64,000 nt of DNA from Isoetes taiwanensis (GCA_021234155.1 JAJEKV010000025.1:10043017-10107016), one strand, 5' to 3'; numbered from the stretch's first letter, positions 35,530 through 47,775 are shown. Translations and numbers: made by a program. The notes: generated from the sequence alone by a model not told the origin.

Positions 35530-37440
35530 AACATGGAAGTTCTCTCGCCAATGAGCCATTATAATAGAAAACAAATTGTGATGCAGGCCAAGGAGGATGG
35601 ACAAATGGAGATCGCTTTGGTGTCTTTTCATCTGATAGTGGTTTGGTACAAATCTTCCAACATGCAATAGTTATGTGAGCAAGGCAATAGCTTGAAACTT
35701 CGCTGTGAAGACGTTAGTTTCATCGCAATAATGGCAACAAGCAAAATGATCTTGCAAAAGCATCTAACCTTTGTTTGGTTTCATTTCCAGGAAGACCTTG
35801 CCCAACCACCACTAATTTGAGCAAAGAACATTTTTGAAATGGGGGTTGTGATGCCAAAGCGTTCTATGATGCATGCAATGTTGCGGCGATGCTAGACATT
35901 AAGGCATAGCAGATCTGGCCGGGCTATAGTGGAAAGCAATGACGTTGGTATGTTGGACATGGCAGCCATATTATCTTTGAATAATGGGTTTCTATGTTCT
36001 TGGCATCCATTCCCTAATTGCCTCTCAATCATTGTTGACTACGCTACAATTTGCATTCTTTTAGAATAACCACGCATAACAGCTAGTTGTGAATGCAAGT
36101 CTATTGAGTTCACATGGCCACAAACATCTAGTGGGCATGCTTCAAGGCCTCATTCTGGCTCTAGCACCAGAAATATAGAAGGTTGTCGAGAAGCCATAAC
36201 GTAAGAACCACAAATGCGTTATCAGGGATATGGAGTGGATGGACAAAATGGAGATCGTTTGGTATCTTTCCATCGTTTTGGTATCTTTCGAACGGCCCGA
36301 CAAAGAAACGCAGAGCACTCTATGGGCCTAGAATGGTATTTGTGAAGTTGGTATCTATGAAGTTGCATCTTTGTTAATTTGTATGTGGTCTGAAGAAATA
36401 TGCTTACCAAGGTATTAGTGATAGCGCTATGCATCTGGCCGGCTTCATCATGTTTGCCATTGGTTTATGTCGTCAAGCTTTTGCATATGGTCGTAGGTGT
36501 TCAACATGATGGATGTCTAATCGCATAGTTGCAAAGACGGGGATGAAAGCATGAGACTATAGACATCATTGCTAACATGCGGCCATCCAACGGACACAAT
36601 CCTGGTGTCCATGCTTTCACGCATGCCAAGTGCATGATGATTTTGATGCGGGGATAGCGAGCTGCATTTACAATAACCGACAACTATTAACTTATATTGA
36701 TTTTTCTCCTATGGTCACATAATTAACTAATAAAAGGTATAGCATTTGGTATCATGCCATTCATTAGCATTCTATGTACCAGTTACGTGGATTTTTACGC
36801 CTTCAACTAAGATTGCCGCTTGCACTTAAAGGACGTGGCCAATCCGTTAGATCAAAATCGGTCATCAATTGCTTGTGGCTTGAAAGCTTGGGTAACTTTT
36901 ACAAAATATAAACATGCACAAAAAGTACATGCGAAATTACGCATTAGCATTAGAATACTTTGGACAAATGCAAGTAAAGGGATACGCACAAGGGAAGTAA
37001 CTAAACTAATCAATTTCATATTCGTTATTAGTGTATAAGCAATAGGCAAGGCATTCCAAAATAGAATATTGTGCTTTTCTCGATTTAAATCTTGCATGCA
37101 TGCATGTATAGAGCTTAAAAGCAAGGGTTTTCTTTGTGTTTTTGAGAAGGAGCCTTGCAAAGCTTTTGTAGAAGGCCGAGAGGCGACTTTGAGAGCATAG
37201 AAGGATTCTGTTGGAGACACCAAAGAGGCAAGAGCTTGGAGATCACATCAAGAATGGCATCAAACATCTTCTTACAGGGGGGGGTTTGTTGAGTTAATTT
37301 GAGGTACATGGGTTGATATCATTGATTTTATGCATGAATTGATAAGAAGGTTTGGCTATGTATGTTCGAGAAAGTATGCCATGCGAGAAACATCAGGAGG
37401 AATGAAAGATGGAATAGAAGCTAATCTAGATGCATGGTAA
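35530..37440 (+). pseudogene. PPR-like debris, copy B
   Basis: Counterpart of 10,900-12,800, including the internal direct repeat (35,555 and 36,195). It has no continuous frame. Confidence 0.3.
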
Positions 37441-40240
37441 TTCCTAAAAGAGCACAGAGTAGGTCGAAATGCGAGGAGGAATCTAGTTGAGAAGTTATGG
37501 GCTGCAACAAGCGGTTTCATGCAACGAGGCGGAATCGCACCCGGTAAAACCGAAGATGCAGGAAACATCCGGATATGACATGGAACAGGGCCGATTTGGG
37601 CATTAGAATCCGATGCATTGTGGGCAGCTCGAAAAGTTGCAATCGATTACGTAACCCGATCGTTTTGTTGGTTGTTTCGTTGTTTTATTTGTCCTTTTCC
37701 TTGATGTCTTGTTAATAAATGTCATGTACACCTTAAATAAAGTTATAAAATTGGATAAATAAATGTACAAGGAGTATAGAAACTATGGAAGTACAACGGC
37801 GGGGATCTAGCTGAGACTATCCACCATAGTAAGTTCAAGATGAATCTGGGAGATAGGTCGATTTGATTATTGGTTATTTAAGTATGCTTTGTTGAATTAA
37901 ACAAGATAAGGTCCTAAAGTAACATGAGGCATTGAAGCAGTGGTTCACGGAGATGGGGCCCTGGTTTTATGGTAAGTTGGCGAGGCTATATCGATTCTTG
38001 GTCATGAGGTCTGGCCTGTGGATTTTAAGCCAAGTGCAAGATTTGGAGTTTCCACATTAGGCGCATTAATAAATCTTAAGCTATGGAAAGTGGGTTTTAA
38101 TTAGAATATTCAAAACCTTAGCTAACAATGGTTCAAAAAGAAATAGATGTTGGAACTTTGGAGATCCGGAGAAGTTGGGTAGGAGAGCAATATGAGGTAT
38201 ATGGGTGTCAGGATGAGGCTATGGCGTGGACCTTTGTTAGTCTAAGTGTATATACATGTAAGTTTCTAAGTTGTTGCATTGTATTTTATCAAAGGCATCA
38301 TAGCTAATGGATTATCCCCATGGGAGAATGGTTATGAGGCAAATATTGCATGAATGGATTGGTAGTATCTTTCCTTGTTCACCAAAGTGCACGTAGGCGT
38401 GAGAGCTACATCAATGATAGCCATGCTGCGACTTCATCGGCGTGATTAGATTGTGATCATCACGGGTGTCGAAAAACATGGTATTGGATGAATTATATGC
38501 TTAATGGTAAAGTTACTATGACCAGCTGGTTTATCGAAGCTAATGTGGAGTTGCATTTCTCATAATGGGGGAATCGCCTTTAGCGTGGTCGTAAGTATTG
38601 TGAAAATGCTAAGTATGAGATATACTTCTATGTCATTGTAGGGTTCATTGGGAAAGCTACGCCGACAAGTATGGGCAACCTACGACAACGGTATGATCTA
38701 GGCACATGTATAGGGAATATTCTAATGAACTTCACATGTCTTGGTCTTTGCATTGTTCCTTTCGTTGTCTTGGTATTTGATCATGTCTATTGGAACCTCA
38801 GAATTCCGGACTTCTAGGTTCGGTGGCTAAGTTGCTCGGCATGAATCATGTTCTATGTTCTTTGTATTCTTGTGCTCACGTGACACAGGCGTAGTTCTCC
38901 TGGCTTGGATTGCTACGTCCGGTCAACTCTTGTGAACTCCCATAGTAAGAGGTCCTCCAAAGTGCGGGGCGGTGGGAGAGGGTATCGATATCACGACCAC
39001 CCTTCTGAGGGCTTGGAATGTAAAGCTGCCACGGGCAACATGTCTAGCGGGGCCTGTATATAGGCTGGCTGAGTTTCCCATTGTCCCAGAGCTATATTTA
39101 TGATGATTTGGTATTTTGGCAATACCAATGCTATAACCTGGTCTTCATTGGCAAAGAGACTTCTAGCTCATATTAAACTAAAATTAGATTTGCAATGGCA
39201 GAAGCATTAGAGTACGGGTTTGGGGCGATTTGGCTTTGAAAGACCACAATCATTAGCCGAGATTGACACTAACATCAGTTAAGGTGATTGATTTCTTAGG
39301 TGCCGCAGGAACTTCTTACATAAAACTTATGAAAACTAAAAAATTTCTCACAACCAATATATATTTGGATCCCACTCTTGGGATGCACGAGGCGCTGGCT
39401 CCACCACGCTAAATTCATTCTTGTTGTAGAATATGAAATAATTAGATGGGAAGAGATATACTGTGAAAGTCTTTTTTCTGACTTGGTAGTGGACCACTGT
39501 TTTAAGTGTAACGACAAAGAATTGCAATTCATGATGATTGAATACATGCGTCTTAAATATGCCAGTGGAATCAGATAATTCTTAATATAGCAGCATCATA
39601 TATTATGCTGTTCTTCGTCTTGCTTTTAACTTACTTTTGGCTTGTTCACTGTAGGGCAGGATTACAATGCCGACTGCAGGCCACCAAGAGCATATAACTA
39701 GAGACGACACAACATACGTACAGAACATGGTTAGGTACCCCAAAGATATTACCTTTGATAGTCGCGTTGGTTGATGATGTTTCAGCTTGAATGGTGTCTG
39801 GGTCCAAGTTCTCAAGGATAACAACCCGAAATAGAGCTTGTACACAGTTCATCCTGCTCACTCTCGTGAAATGTTTTGGTCTCTTCGAATTGACCTGGGG
39901 TCAAAAGCAACATCCATACATGTTGTCTACTGACCATTTTAGCTCTAGTCCACAATAGACAGCGCATTATATGATATGACTCTCTTTCAGATCCTTCACA
40001 GTCTTCGTAATCATACTGCTTACTTTACATCTTGAAAGATCTGTCATAAACTCCTTGTCCTGTTATTGATCTTACACCACATCATCTTCAGCAGAGAAGG
40101 ATTCTTTGGCAATAAAAGTTCCGCATGTATGCCTCCACTATCAAAGTAGTCTTGCAATAAAATCTATGTCATAGAAGCACTAGGTATCAGCTTGGTCTTA
40201 AACTCTAAAATGTATGCTTCAGCATTTGTAACTTGAAAGT
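37440..40240. other. Spacer, copy B of 12,800-15,770
   Basis: Strongly different from copy A up to about 39,150, then almost identical. No gene recognised. Confidence 0.5.
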
Positions 40241-40247
40241 ACGTTAC

Positions 40248-41648
40248 CACTGCAGCATATGCATCAACATTTGCTCTTCGAACGTTGGTTGCTCCCCTCT
40301 GCAAGCTGAAAATGGTGAATAACTTGGATGCATTTCCAATAAATTAATCTGGACACCCTCACCTGTAAATCATAAGATCAAGCGCATCATCGGAGGTACC
40401 ATATTCATCTTGAAAATAAACCGCCATCCTCTGCAGGGACTAATAATTAAAACACACAATTTCAAATAAAAGGGACTATTAAATCACCGTTCAGCAGCAC
40501 ACTGAGCAAGTCGCCCCGCAAAGCAGCGCGTTTTGATAGACTGAAGTGTTTCTTCTCCATCAGAAGATCGTGGCAACCCAACAATAAACTCATCGGCTTT
40601 CTGCATAATTGTTTTATTTAAGTGAATCACATAGACAGATGACATGGGATGACAGAATTATAGGAAGGCATATAGATCTGCTAATTCATGTTCGAATGTC
40701 GTAAGGATGAGAATAATCATATCTAGGTTATATTGCAAGCTACATGCTGGTTGAATTGGAGACGGAAAACATGTAATCAGCATAGGCGATGCAATGCTTA
40801 AGGACCGTATTCTCTAAAGCACCATACTCAAAGGGAATTAGAAAAGTGGTCAAAAGTTTTAACACCTCTGCAGGCTTCCCATATGAAAATTAGTAGCCTT
40901 GAGAATAGCCTATCCTCCAAATAAAGAGAGTATAACACAGATTAGATAACTCATAGAAGATCTATCTATGCTCATCAATTTCAACGCCACACATTTATGA
41001 AAAGTCCACCCCTTGCTCCTGCTTGGTTTGGCAGATTATATAGTGTTGTCGCTATATTGCAAATCCACATTTTTTAAGCATGCAAATAGCATTCAAATAA
41101 AAGAGTTAGCTTGTTTCCTGACCTCTACAGTAGCTAATTTCACAAGGTGCGACAATAACCTTTGCCCTTGCAATTTTACCACCTGACTACCATAAAATTC
41201 CGATTAGTTTAAGCAAAGAAAACGTAATAAAACCATTCAGAGCTTACCGCAATGGGACGGGGAGCAAAACCGCATAAACTAGAGGCAACACCAGTTCTGG
41301 CATCTCCAAAATCAATTCCTAAACTATGGCGCAACTTATGAGCTCTTTCCCCAGCCTGTTTTCTGCGTGCATTTGACATGACACAACGCAATCTGGTCTT
41401 CAAATCATCTTTACTTAATTCGTTTTCTGTGTTCTCATTTGGCTCGGTCACATCAATCCCGGAGCCATATTCATCATCTGACTCTTCCTCTTCTTGGCGT
41501 TTTAAAATATGGTGCAGAAGCTCTCCGGTACCTTTCGGGGAAGCCAAGCTCGATTTTCGAAGCTTAAGTGGGTGCATTTCGGAGCCGAGAAGCTGATTTG
41601 GGCATGTGTTGCAAAGAATGATGGAAGGCGAATTGACGATGCCGCCAT
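40248..41648 (-). CDS. RuvX/YqgF-type nuclease, copy B
   Basis: Same gene as 15,781-17,185. Exon 1 is 41648-41248, ending at a GTAAGC donor. Exon 3 (about 40,595-40,485) reads in frame here as KADEFIVGLPRSSDGEET, then QSIKTRCFAGRLAQCAAER, an exact fit to the family pattern. Exon 4 (GWR..DEYGTSDDALDLMI) and exon 5 (RRANVDAYAAV, ending 40,248) each have a small deletion relative to copy A. Exon 1 also has small indels that shift the transit-peptide frame. The set of catalytic residues (Asp in GIDFG, Glu in DEYGTS, Asp in DAYAAV) is encoded. Neither copy is clean throughout. Confidence 0.85.
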
Positions 41649-41775
41649 AGCCAGGCTCTTCCTTCGTCGTAAATTTATCCCGTGTATAAGCCAGGTAAAA
41701 TTTGATTATTAGGGCTGAGCTGGCGTTCTGAACTGTGATATGTAGAACTCGTTTATTTGGGCACTGGAGCTTGAT
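41649..41775. promoter_or_regulatory. Bidirectional promoter region RuvX/COQ4, copy B
   Basis: 127 bases between the divergent start codons. It is nearly identical to 17,186-17,308. Confidence 0.5.
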
Positions 41776-43601
41776 ATGGTGAAACGCCTTGCATATCGTC
41801 CATGGAGGCTGCAGATCCGTGGCCACGAGAATTGGGCATCTGTAAATAATGGATCTGCAGAGCCCAATTCGCAGTGTCGTCGCGTACCTTTGTCCCCTTG
41901 GCAAAAAGCAGCGGTGGCAATTGGTTCTCTAATTGGAGCAGCTAATAATCCTGCTAGAGCCGATTTGGTTGCTGCTGCTGGAGAAACTACTGGAGGTTTA
42001 GCATTCCAGCGTATGCTGCAAAGAATGAAGAATGATGAAGAAGGCCGGGTATGTCTCCTCTTATTCCACACAGTGAATCATACAAGTTGAAATTTGGTAC
42101 CCTGAAAATTCTGGTGTCGTTTTGTGTTAGAAAGATGTCCCTTTAAAAAGCACATGTTATTCCTCCTCCTGATCCGCTGAGATGATCTTTGCTCTCAGAC
42201 TCTCTTTTTCTCGTTTGTCAAGAATCTGGTTTCTAAATCCAACGTCCCATGGCTTCATAAGATGCGACATGCTAAGGATATATCGGTTAATACGATTGTC
42301 TTTGTGCTCTTGATATACTATTTCTATTTACACAATCTCTCTTGTGCTCGAATGAGACAGTAATATGTAGGCTGCAAATTCTATGATTTAATACCAGGAT
42401 GTTTTCAAACCAAGTAGACTTAGTGAAGAAGCATAAACTGCAATGCTAGTAATCGTGCTCATCTCATCTGACTGTAGTGAATGCCACTCTTGTCACACAT
42501 GTTTGTTAACCTGCAGGATTAAGTTTAAGACTGCAGGATTGAAGTCTAAGAGTGCAGCATCAGTTGAAAATCTGATGCTGTGCTCTTGCAGCTTTTACGC
42601 ATTTCCAAGATATGCATAGTGTTTATTGATCCTATATTGCATATGGGTTGTTTGTCTACTGAAATGTTATTATTTTACCTTTGTGATACTTGAAACAAAT
42701 AATCTAACCTTCATGTTTGTCCATATGCATAATAGCTGACCTCATAGCTTGCATCAAGCATACAGTAGTTTGACATGCATACAAATGTCACCCTGTCTTG
42801 ATTCTCGGCACATTCACATCTCCTTTATCAAAACATCTAGAGCTGCTGCATTGTGTCTGCAATCACCTTTTGCACTCTGTCGGGTGATCCATCTTGCATG
42901 AACAAAATTGGATCATATCTACTTCCAGGAATAGTGCTCTGATTGTTTTGGAAGTGTTCTTCTCAAATTTGCACTTAAGTTCTGGATGAAATGTGCATTT
43001 ACTGTTTTCTTATTTTTTTGACTTGCAGGACTGCCATACATGAATACTTTTTGTCTCTTTTATTGTGTTTTGTCTGCTGAACATGCAGCTGATTTACAAC
43101 AGGAAATCCTTTTGCACCGGCCCAGAGTTGTCTCAGCTGCAGTTGAACATGCTTGGGATATGAAAGACAACACCTTTGGTGCTGCTTATGCAAAGTTTAT
43201 GGGTTCCAGGAATTTCAATCCGGATGATCGTCCCCCAGTTCGCTTTGTTGAGTCTGATGAGTTGGCTTATGTGGCAACTTCGTTATCGAAGTCCATGATT
43301 TTGGCACGTTCTGTTTGACCTTCCTACAAATCTCTTAGGTGAAGCAGCTTTGAAAATGCTTGAATTTCAGGTGACATTGATGCCAATGTGTTTTATGGCA
43401 GTCTTGGCTGGAACTGCCAGGCTCAAATCACAACAACAGTTGATGTTGTATAAGCATTATCTTCCATGGGCACTTTCAGCTGGAAGATCTTGCTCTGATT
43501 TAATGTGCATATACTATGAAAGGCATTTGGAACATGATTTGGAAGAAGTCCGGCATAAATGGGGCATAATCACTGCCCCACCACTTAGACAGAAGACATA
43601 G
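41776..43601 (+). CDS. COQ4: COQ4, coenzyme Q biosynthesis protein, copy B
   Basis: The better of the two COQ4 copies. Exon 1 (41,776-42,048) gives 91 codons in one frame, starting [16 protein letters not shown] (basic, free of acidic residues, like a mitochondrial presequence) and continuing [29 protein letters not shown] and [12 protein letters not shown]. The intron is GTATGT...CAACAG. Exon 2 (43,103-43,601) encodes [57 protein letters not shown], then, after small indels at 43,275-43,305, [51 protein letters not shown] and [10 protein letters not shown]-stop. The zinc-site motif HDxxHx11E is interrupted by the loss of one T (GATTTTGGCAC), as in copy A. Confidence 0.9.
42049..43102 (+). 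other. COQ4 intron 1, copy B
   Basis: About 1.05 kb and a close match to 17,584-18,664. It lacks a short piece near 42,349 that copy A has (17,884-17,918). Confidence 0.6.
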
Positions 43602-44700
43602 TGACAACCAAAGCGTAATGATTCAAAGAAGAAACAGGGACTCGTTACTTAACGCATTGCCAACTCAAGAATTATGAAAATGGTAACCATAGTAATGACC
43701 TCCTTACGTGGAAACTTTGAAGTTTAATTTATTAGCTTGCAGCCTTTCCCACTTCTTTGTGCAAGGTTTTTTGCTGAATTCTGAAGATGTATTTGATGGC
43801 CATAGGGCTGATGAACCGTCCAAACCCATATCTATTATTGTATGGTGAAGCGGCTGATAGTGCAGCAGGAGTGCATTTTCTGGTGTTTACTGCACAAGAA
43901 ACCAGGTCACATAGTTGACATGTGCTATCATATATAGAATGACTTGCTTGGATAAAGGATTCCAAATGTTGATATCGTCTATATCGGAACAAGTTATTTT
44001 AAGTCATTATCAAACAATACTTTTGAATTGCAAACAAAGCCTTCCACCCACCAATACTTTCTCAAGCTCTTTAATTTAATTTTCTCTAGATTCATTACAT
44101 GCTTGTTGCCTCAAGGGATGATTGTGTGATTTACATTACTGGTAAGCAATTCATCACTGTAACTTCCTAGTGAAGTGCATCGCTGCCTTTTCAAAGCATT
44201 CTAAATGCTACAAGAAGGGACATCTATAGAAATTTCAAATTCCTATTTGCTTGTGTAACAAAAATTGCCTTGCATTCTTAAATAAGTTGCTGACGCAACA
44301 GAGGGTTGCCCTCTAAACTATTCTCCTGTCTAACTATTTTATAACTAAAAATATGTAGATCGATCCACACCGGAGGATAGAGATTCTCGTGAGAGGGTGA
44401 GCAATATATATTAGGACTTTTCGTGTTTCTTCTCATTCGGCATTCTTCTTACAACAGTATAGTAGCATTGAGCAAAGCTATCTTCTTCCCTCCCCATGTA
44501 TCATTTTGGGTTCCTATTCCTGATCTCTGCTCTTCTATCGGATCCTATCCAAGCTCGTTACCTTCTTGCGATAGATATGTTCGAGCCATTCCTCTACAAC
44601 AATTAGTCATTCGGTTGGATCTTCTCAGCCATCTTCTTGATGTAACTCCTCTCAATCGTTCCTTTGGAAGGTGCATCTTTTTGACTCATGCAGTGGATTC
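43602..44700. other. COQ4 downstream flank, copy B
   Basis: No gene. It contains the junction of the 1 kb absence (about 43,983) and the empty TRIM target ATGTA (44,640-44,644). Confidence 0.5.
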
Positions 44701-45212
44701 ATCTGCAAAATCGAGATGCATTTTGACTATGGCAGGGCTCTTAGATACATCTTTCACTCTTGAGTGCATGACTATGCATGATGTCTATGCATGCTTTGAA
44801 ATGCTTGAATCTATTGAATGATGGTGGTTTGGATAGATTAATTGAACAATGTGCAACATTTCTTATTCCAGATTCCAAAAGATCCATGTTTGCAATTGCT
44901 GCATTGGGAAAATAAGAAGTTATCCTTGGAAATCGTACATGGGCTAACTTCCAAAGGAGGCTAAAATGTGATTCTCTTACCCCTAGCTGCAAGCAGAGCA
45001 TTTCAGAATTTTGGAAACAGAATAGCTGTCTCTCTCCTTGCAAGAAGGATGTTGTGAACTTTGTTGGAGACTCTAGCTTCCAAATTTCTTATTCCTTGCA
45101 CCTTATGGAGGTCACACACTACAGGTATAAATTTCCATAGAAACATTCCTTGTTATTCTTAAGTATTCCTAACAACCAAACCACTTTTTAGCTGCAACCT
45201 TTTCAACAATAT
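44700..45212 (+). pseudogene. Unknown coding remnant, copy B
   Basis: Counterpart of 21,542-22,100: TMHDVYACFEMLES and IEQCATFLIPDSKRSM are visible. The family is not recognised. Confidence 0.25.
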
Positions 45213-46361
45213 TACTTCGAACCTGTCAGACAACAGAAAATTGTTGAGAAGCCCTAGATGCTTCATTTTTTGCTCCTTCAAAAGTTCCTGGATAATCGCC
45301 GAAATAATCATATTGCCCAATAAACATCTAAGCCAATCAATGTTTAGGGCAATAGCTTGTAATAATGCCAAATAGCATTTGGATGTGTCTTCCATGCCAC
45401 ATGCATTCTTCGATTGCCAGAAAAGGAAATCCATCGAAAGAAAGACCCTGCACAAATCGTACTGAGGTTAGTTCTCTTAATTTTTAGTTGTCAGAAATAT
45501 CTTTCGGCGTCAAACATTCCCACAACCTTAGGCAAAGACGATTGAAGAAAAAATCCAAAAAGTCTTCCACTTGCCAGGAAAACCAAGTTTAAACAATAGA
45601 TCTAAGAAAGAAATTAACTACTAAGGACGTAACCAAGCATTCATAACAAAGAGTTGAAAAAATCACAAAGCACGAGTAATTAGTCTAAATTTGTAGGTAT
45701 GGCCACGAGTGTGAAGACACATATGCTTAGTGAGATTAGACGTGTGCTCATAAATGAGATATATGGCAACGAAAGTCCCAATAGAGAGATGTAAACTGGT
45801 CAATGAGTCGGCCATTTTGTTAGGCATGTCAAAAGGAAGTGCCAAAATGAGCTAGCACCAAAATGGCCAGGAGGAAATATTGAATTCTCTTTTGGACACA
45901 CATGTAAAGTCAATGATTGGAAACCCCATGGACGACACTGAAGACATATTCGAAGCATTCAGTGCAACTTAAAAGTCCCAATGCTGAGGTTCGTGGCAAG
46001 GAATGGATCGCTTTATAGAATTCCTAAAAAAAATGACGTGCAGATCACAAGAACATCATTAAGGATCTCAATGCACATCAGTTGGAGATAATAAAAAATG
46101 CCTTGCATCAAGAGGAAAGCTCTAGTGGAGCAAGGCCTAGCATGTCCCACTTTTCTTTGGAGATGTTGAACCCATACTCGTAGAGGCCATGGATACGATG
46201 TGCCTTATTGAAAAGAAAGCAACTCGTCGCACACATCAAATCAAGATCAATGGGACACAACACTTCCAAGATGATGAGCTCTATAGTGGATGGGTTTTTA
46301 AGGGCGAAGATAGGGCCATGCCATATGAGTTGGCTCAAAGATACATATGTTTCAAGAGCCC
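45213..46361. other. Single-copy spacer, no gene seen
   Basis: Short frames only. Sequence after the end of copy B is not found elsewhere in the window. Confidence 0.5.
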
Positions 46362-46802
46362 TGTAACGTCAACGTTCCTTAACCATCCTGGCCTAACCAA
46401 TTGGCCAAAACATCTGGATATTTATGGGATATACATCCCACCCTCTTATGGTGGTATCGGAAAATGCCACACCAAGATCTACTCGAGCGGTCTTTTATGG
46501 GTCTATTACAATCTGTCCCACTAGAATTATGCTCGTCCTCGAGCATCATGCTTTCATTGCAGACACAACTACATGGTACTTTCCCTCCAAGGTGGAATTA
46601 CGTATCATATGACATCCATGTCATTTGTGCCCCCATGAAAACTCGAACTCGAGCCCTGCTCTGATACCAAATGTAACATTCCTAAATCAACTGGGCAAAA
46701 CCGTCTAGACGTTTATGAGCAGTCGCTTCTACCCATTTATGCTGGTGTCTCGGGAATGTGGCACTAAGATCCACTCGAGCGTTCTTCCATGTGTCCATTA
46801 CA
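46362..46802 (-). mobile_element. TRIM element, minus orientation
   Basis: A small non-coding LTR element of 441 bases. Its LTRs are 46,362-46,510 (the 3' LTR on the minus strand) and 46,672-46,802 (the 5' LTR). On the minus strand the LTR begins TGTAAT and ends GTTACA. The primer-binding site TGGTATCAGAGC (minus) is at 46,669-46,658, just inside the 5' LTR, and a purine-rich tract TAGTGGGACAGAT lies next to the 3' LTR (46,523-46,511). It codes for nothing. Its right end joins directly to a second copy in the opposite orientation. The two LTRs are clearly diverged, so it is not recent. Confidence 0.75.
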
Positions 46803-47084
46803 ATAAGAACATGTCGATTAGGAATGTTACATTTGGTATCAGAGCAGGGCTCGAGTTCGAGTCTCCATGAGGGCATAAATGACATGGATGCGATAAATTC
46901 TATCTTGGAAGGGAAATACGGTGTGATTATGTCTGCAATGGAAGCATGATTCGAGGACCACCCGATACCCATGGTGGGCAAAACTATCTAGACGTTTATG
47001 AGCAGTCCATTCTATTCATTTATGCCGGTGTCTCCAGAACGTGACACCAAGACCCACTCGAGCATTCTCCATGGGTTCATTACA
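46803..47084 (+). mobile_element. TRIM element, plus orientation, joined head-to-head to the previous one
   Basis: Begins with only the last 29 bases of an LTR (46,803-46,831, ending GGAATGTTACA). The primer-binding site TGGTATCAGAGC is at 46,834-46,845. The internal region closely resembles that of the minus-strand neighbour (CAGGGCTCGAGTTCGAG, AATGACATGGATG, TCTGCAATG.AAGCATGAT). At 46,974-47,084 there is an LTR fragment, but in minus orientation. It is incomplete and rearranged. Confidence 0.65.
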
Positions 47085-47099
47085 ATATCTTTGGGTGTG

Positions 47100-47775
47100 A
47101 TAGAATATGAACTATCTTTGGAGTATCTTTGGTCCGTGGCGAGGAAGAGAGCACGAAGGAGCCATGATCGTTGTGAACGTTCACGTGGTCTTCTTTCCTC
47201 TTCAAGTTCTCTTAGAGATCGTGCACCACCTCCATGTGCGCATGTGCATGAGTTGGAGTGAGTTCCTTTTGAATTATGTCATTTTTTATTCACTAACACA
47301 TATTCGTATGTCTTAACTTTGAAGTTGCTCTCCTTTGTTGAATGTAGTCCAAAGAAGCAATTGCCATGCAAGACCACAGAAGATGGCAAGCTATTTTGGA
47401 ATAGGATCAATACTGTCACAAACAACATTTGCCGCAACATCCACAAGGGTGATTGAAATGAGCAATGCTTTGACTCAAAGAAAGAGGCGATCAAAGCAGT
47501 GCTAGAAGTATGCTTAGCTCAAAACAGGAGTCATGTTATGGAGGAAGGTCATGAAACGTTGTGGTCAACATGTTAAAAGCAACAGGTATTAGAGCCCCTT
47601 GTTCTTTATTGTGACCGACATTGTACTCGTGCTTGATTTATATCATCCAGAGATAATTGAAAGAAGCAATTGCTAAAGCTAGCAGAGGCTATGGACATTC
47701 CCATAAAACGAGATAGCTGTGTGTGGAAGCATTTGAAGTACGTCTCTAATGCTTGCCACAAATCGTATATCTAGT
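47100..47775 (+). pseudogene. Possible decayed coding sequence, unknown family
   Basis: Plus-strand pieces with coding-like composition: KRARRSHDRCERSRGLL (47,148 onward), then KKQLPCKTTEDGKLFWNRIN and SKKEAIKAVLEVCLAQNRSH (47,351-47,535), then AEAMDIPIKRDSCVWKHLK (47,683-47,740). Stops separate them. No family is recognised. Confidence 0.25.

Larger units (their letters stand above)
25252..45212 (+). repeat. Large duplicated segment, copy B
   Basis: Direct second copy of 371-22,100. It is near-identical from about 39,150 to 42,050, moderately different from there to 45,212, and heavily different from 25,252 to 39,150, where many changes fall on CAG/CTG. It starts at the N gap inside the LINE and ends where the sequences part after TTTTCAACAATA (45,200-45,212). 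Confidence 0.95.

Noticed and set aside
25252-39150. Real ancient divergence of copy B by ordinary mutation
   Set aside because: Divergence stops abruptly at about 39,150, and many changes turn CAG/CTG into CG-containing triplets, which normal mutation, including deamination, does not favour.
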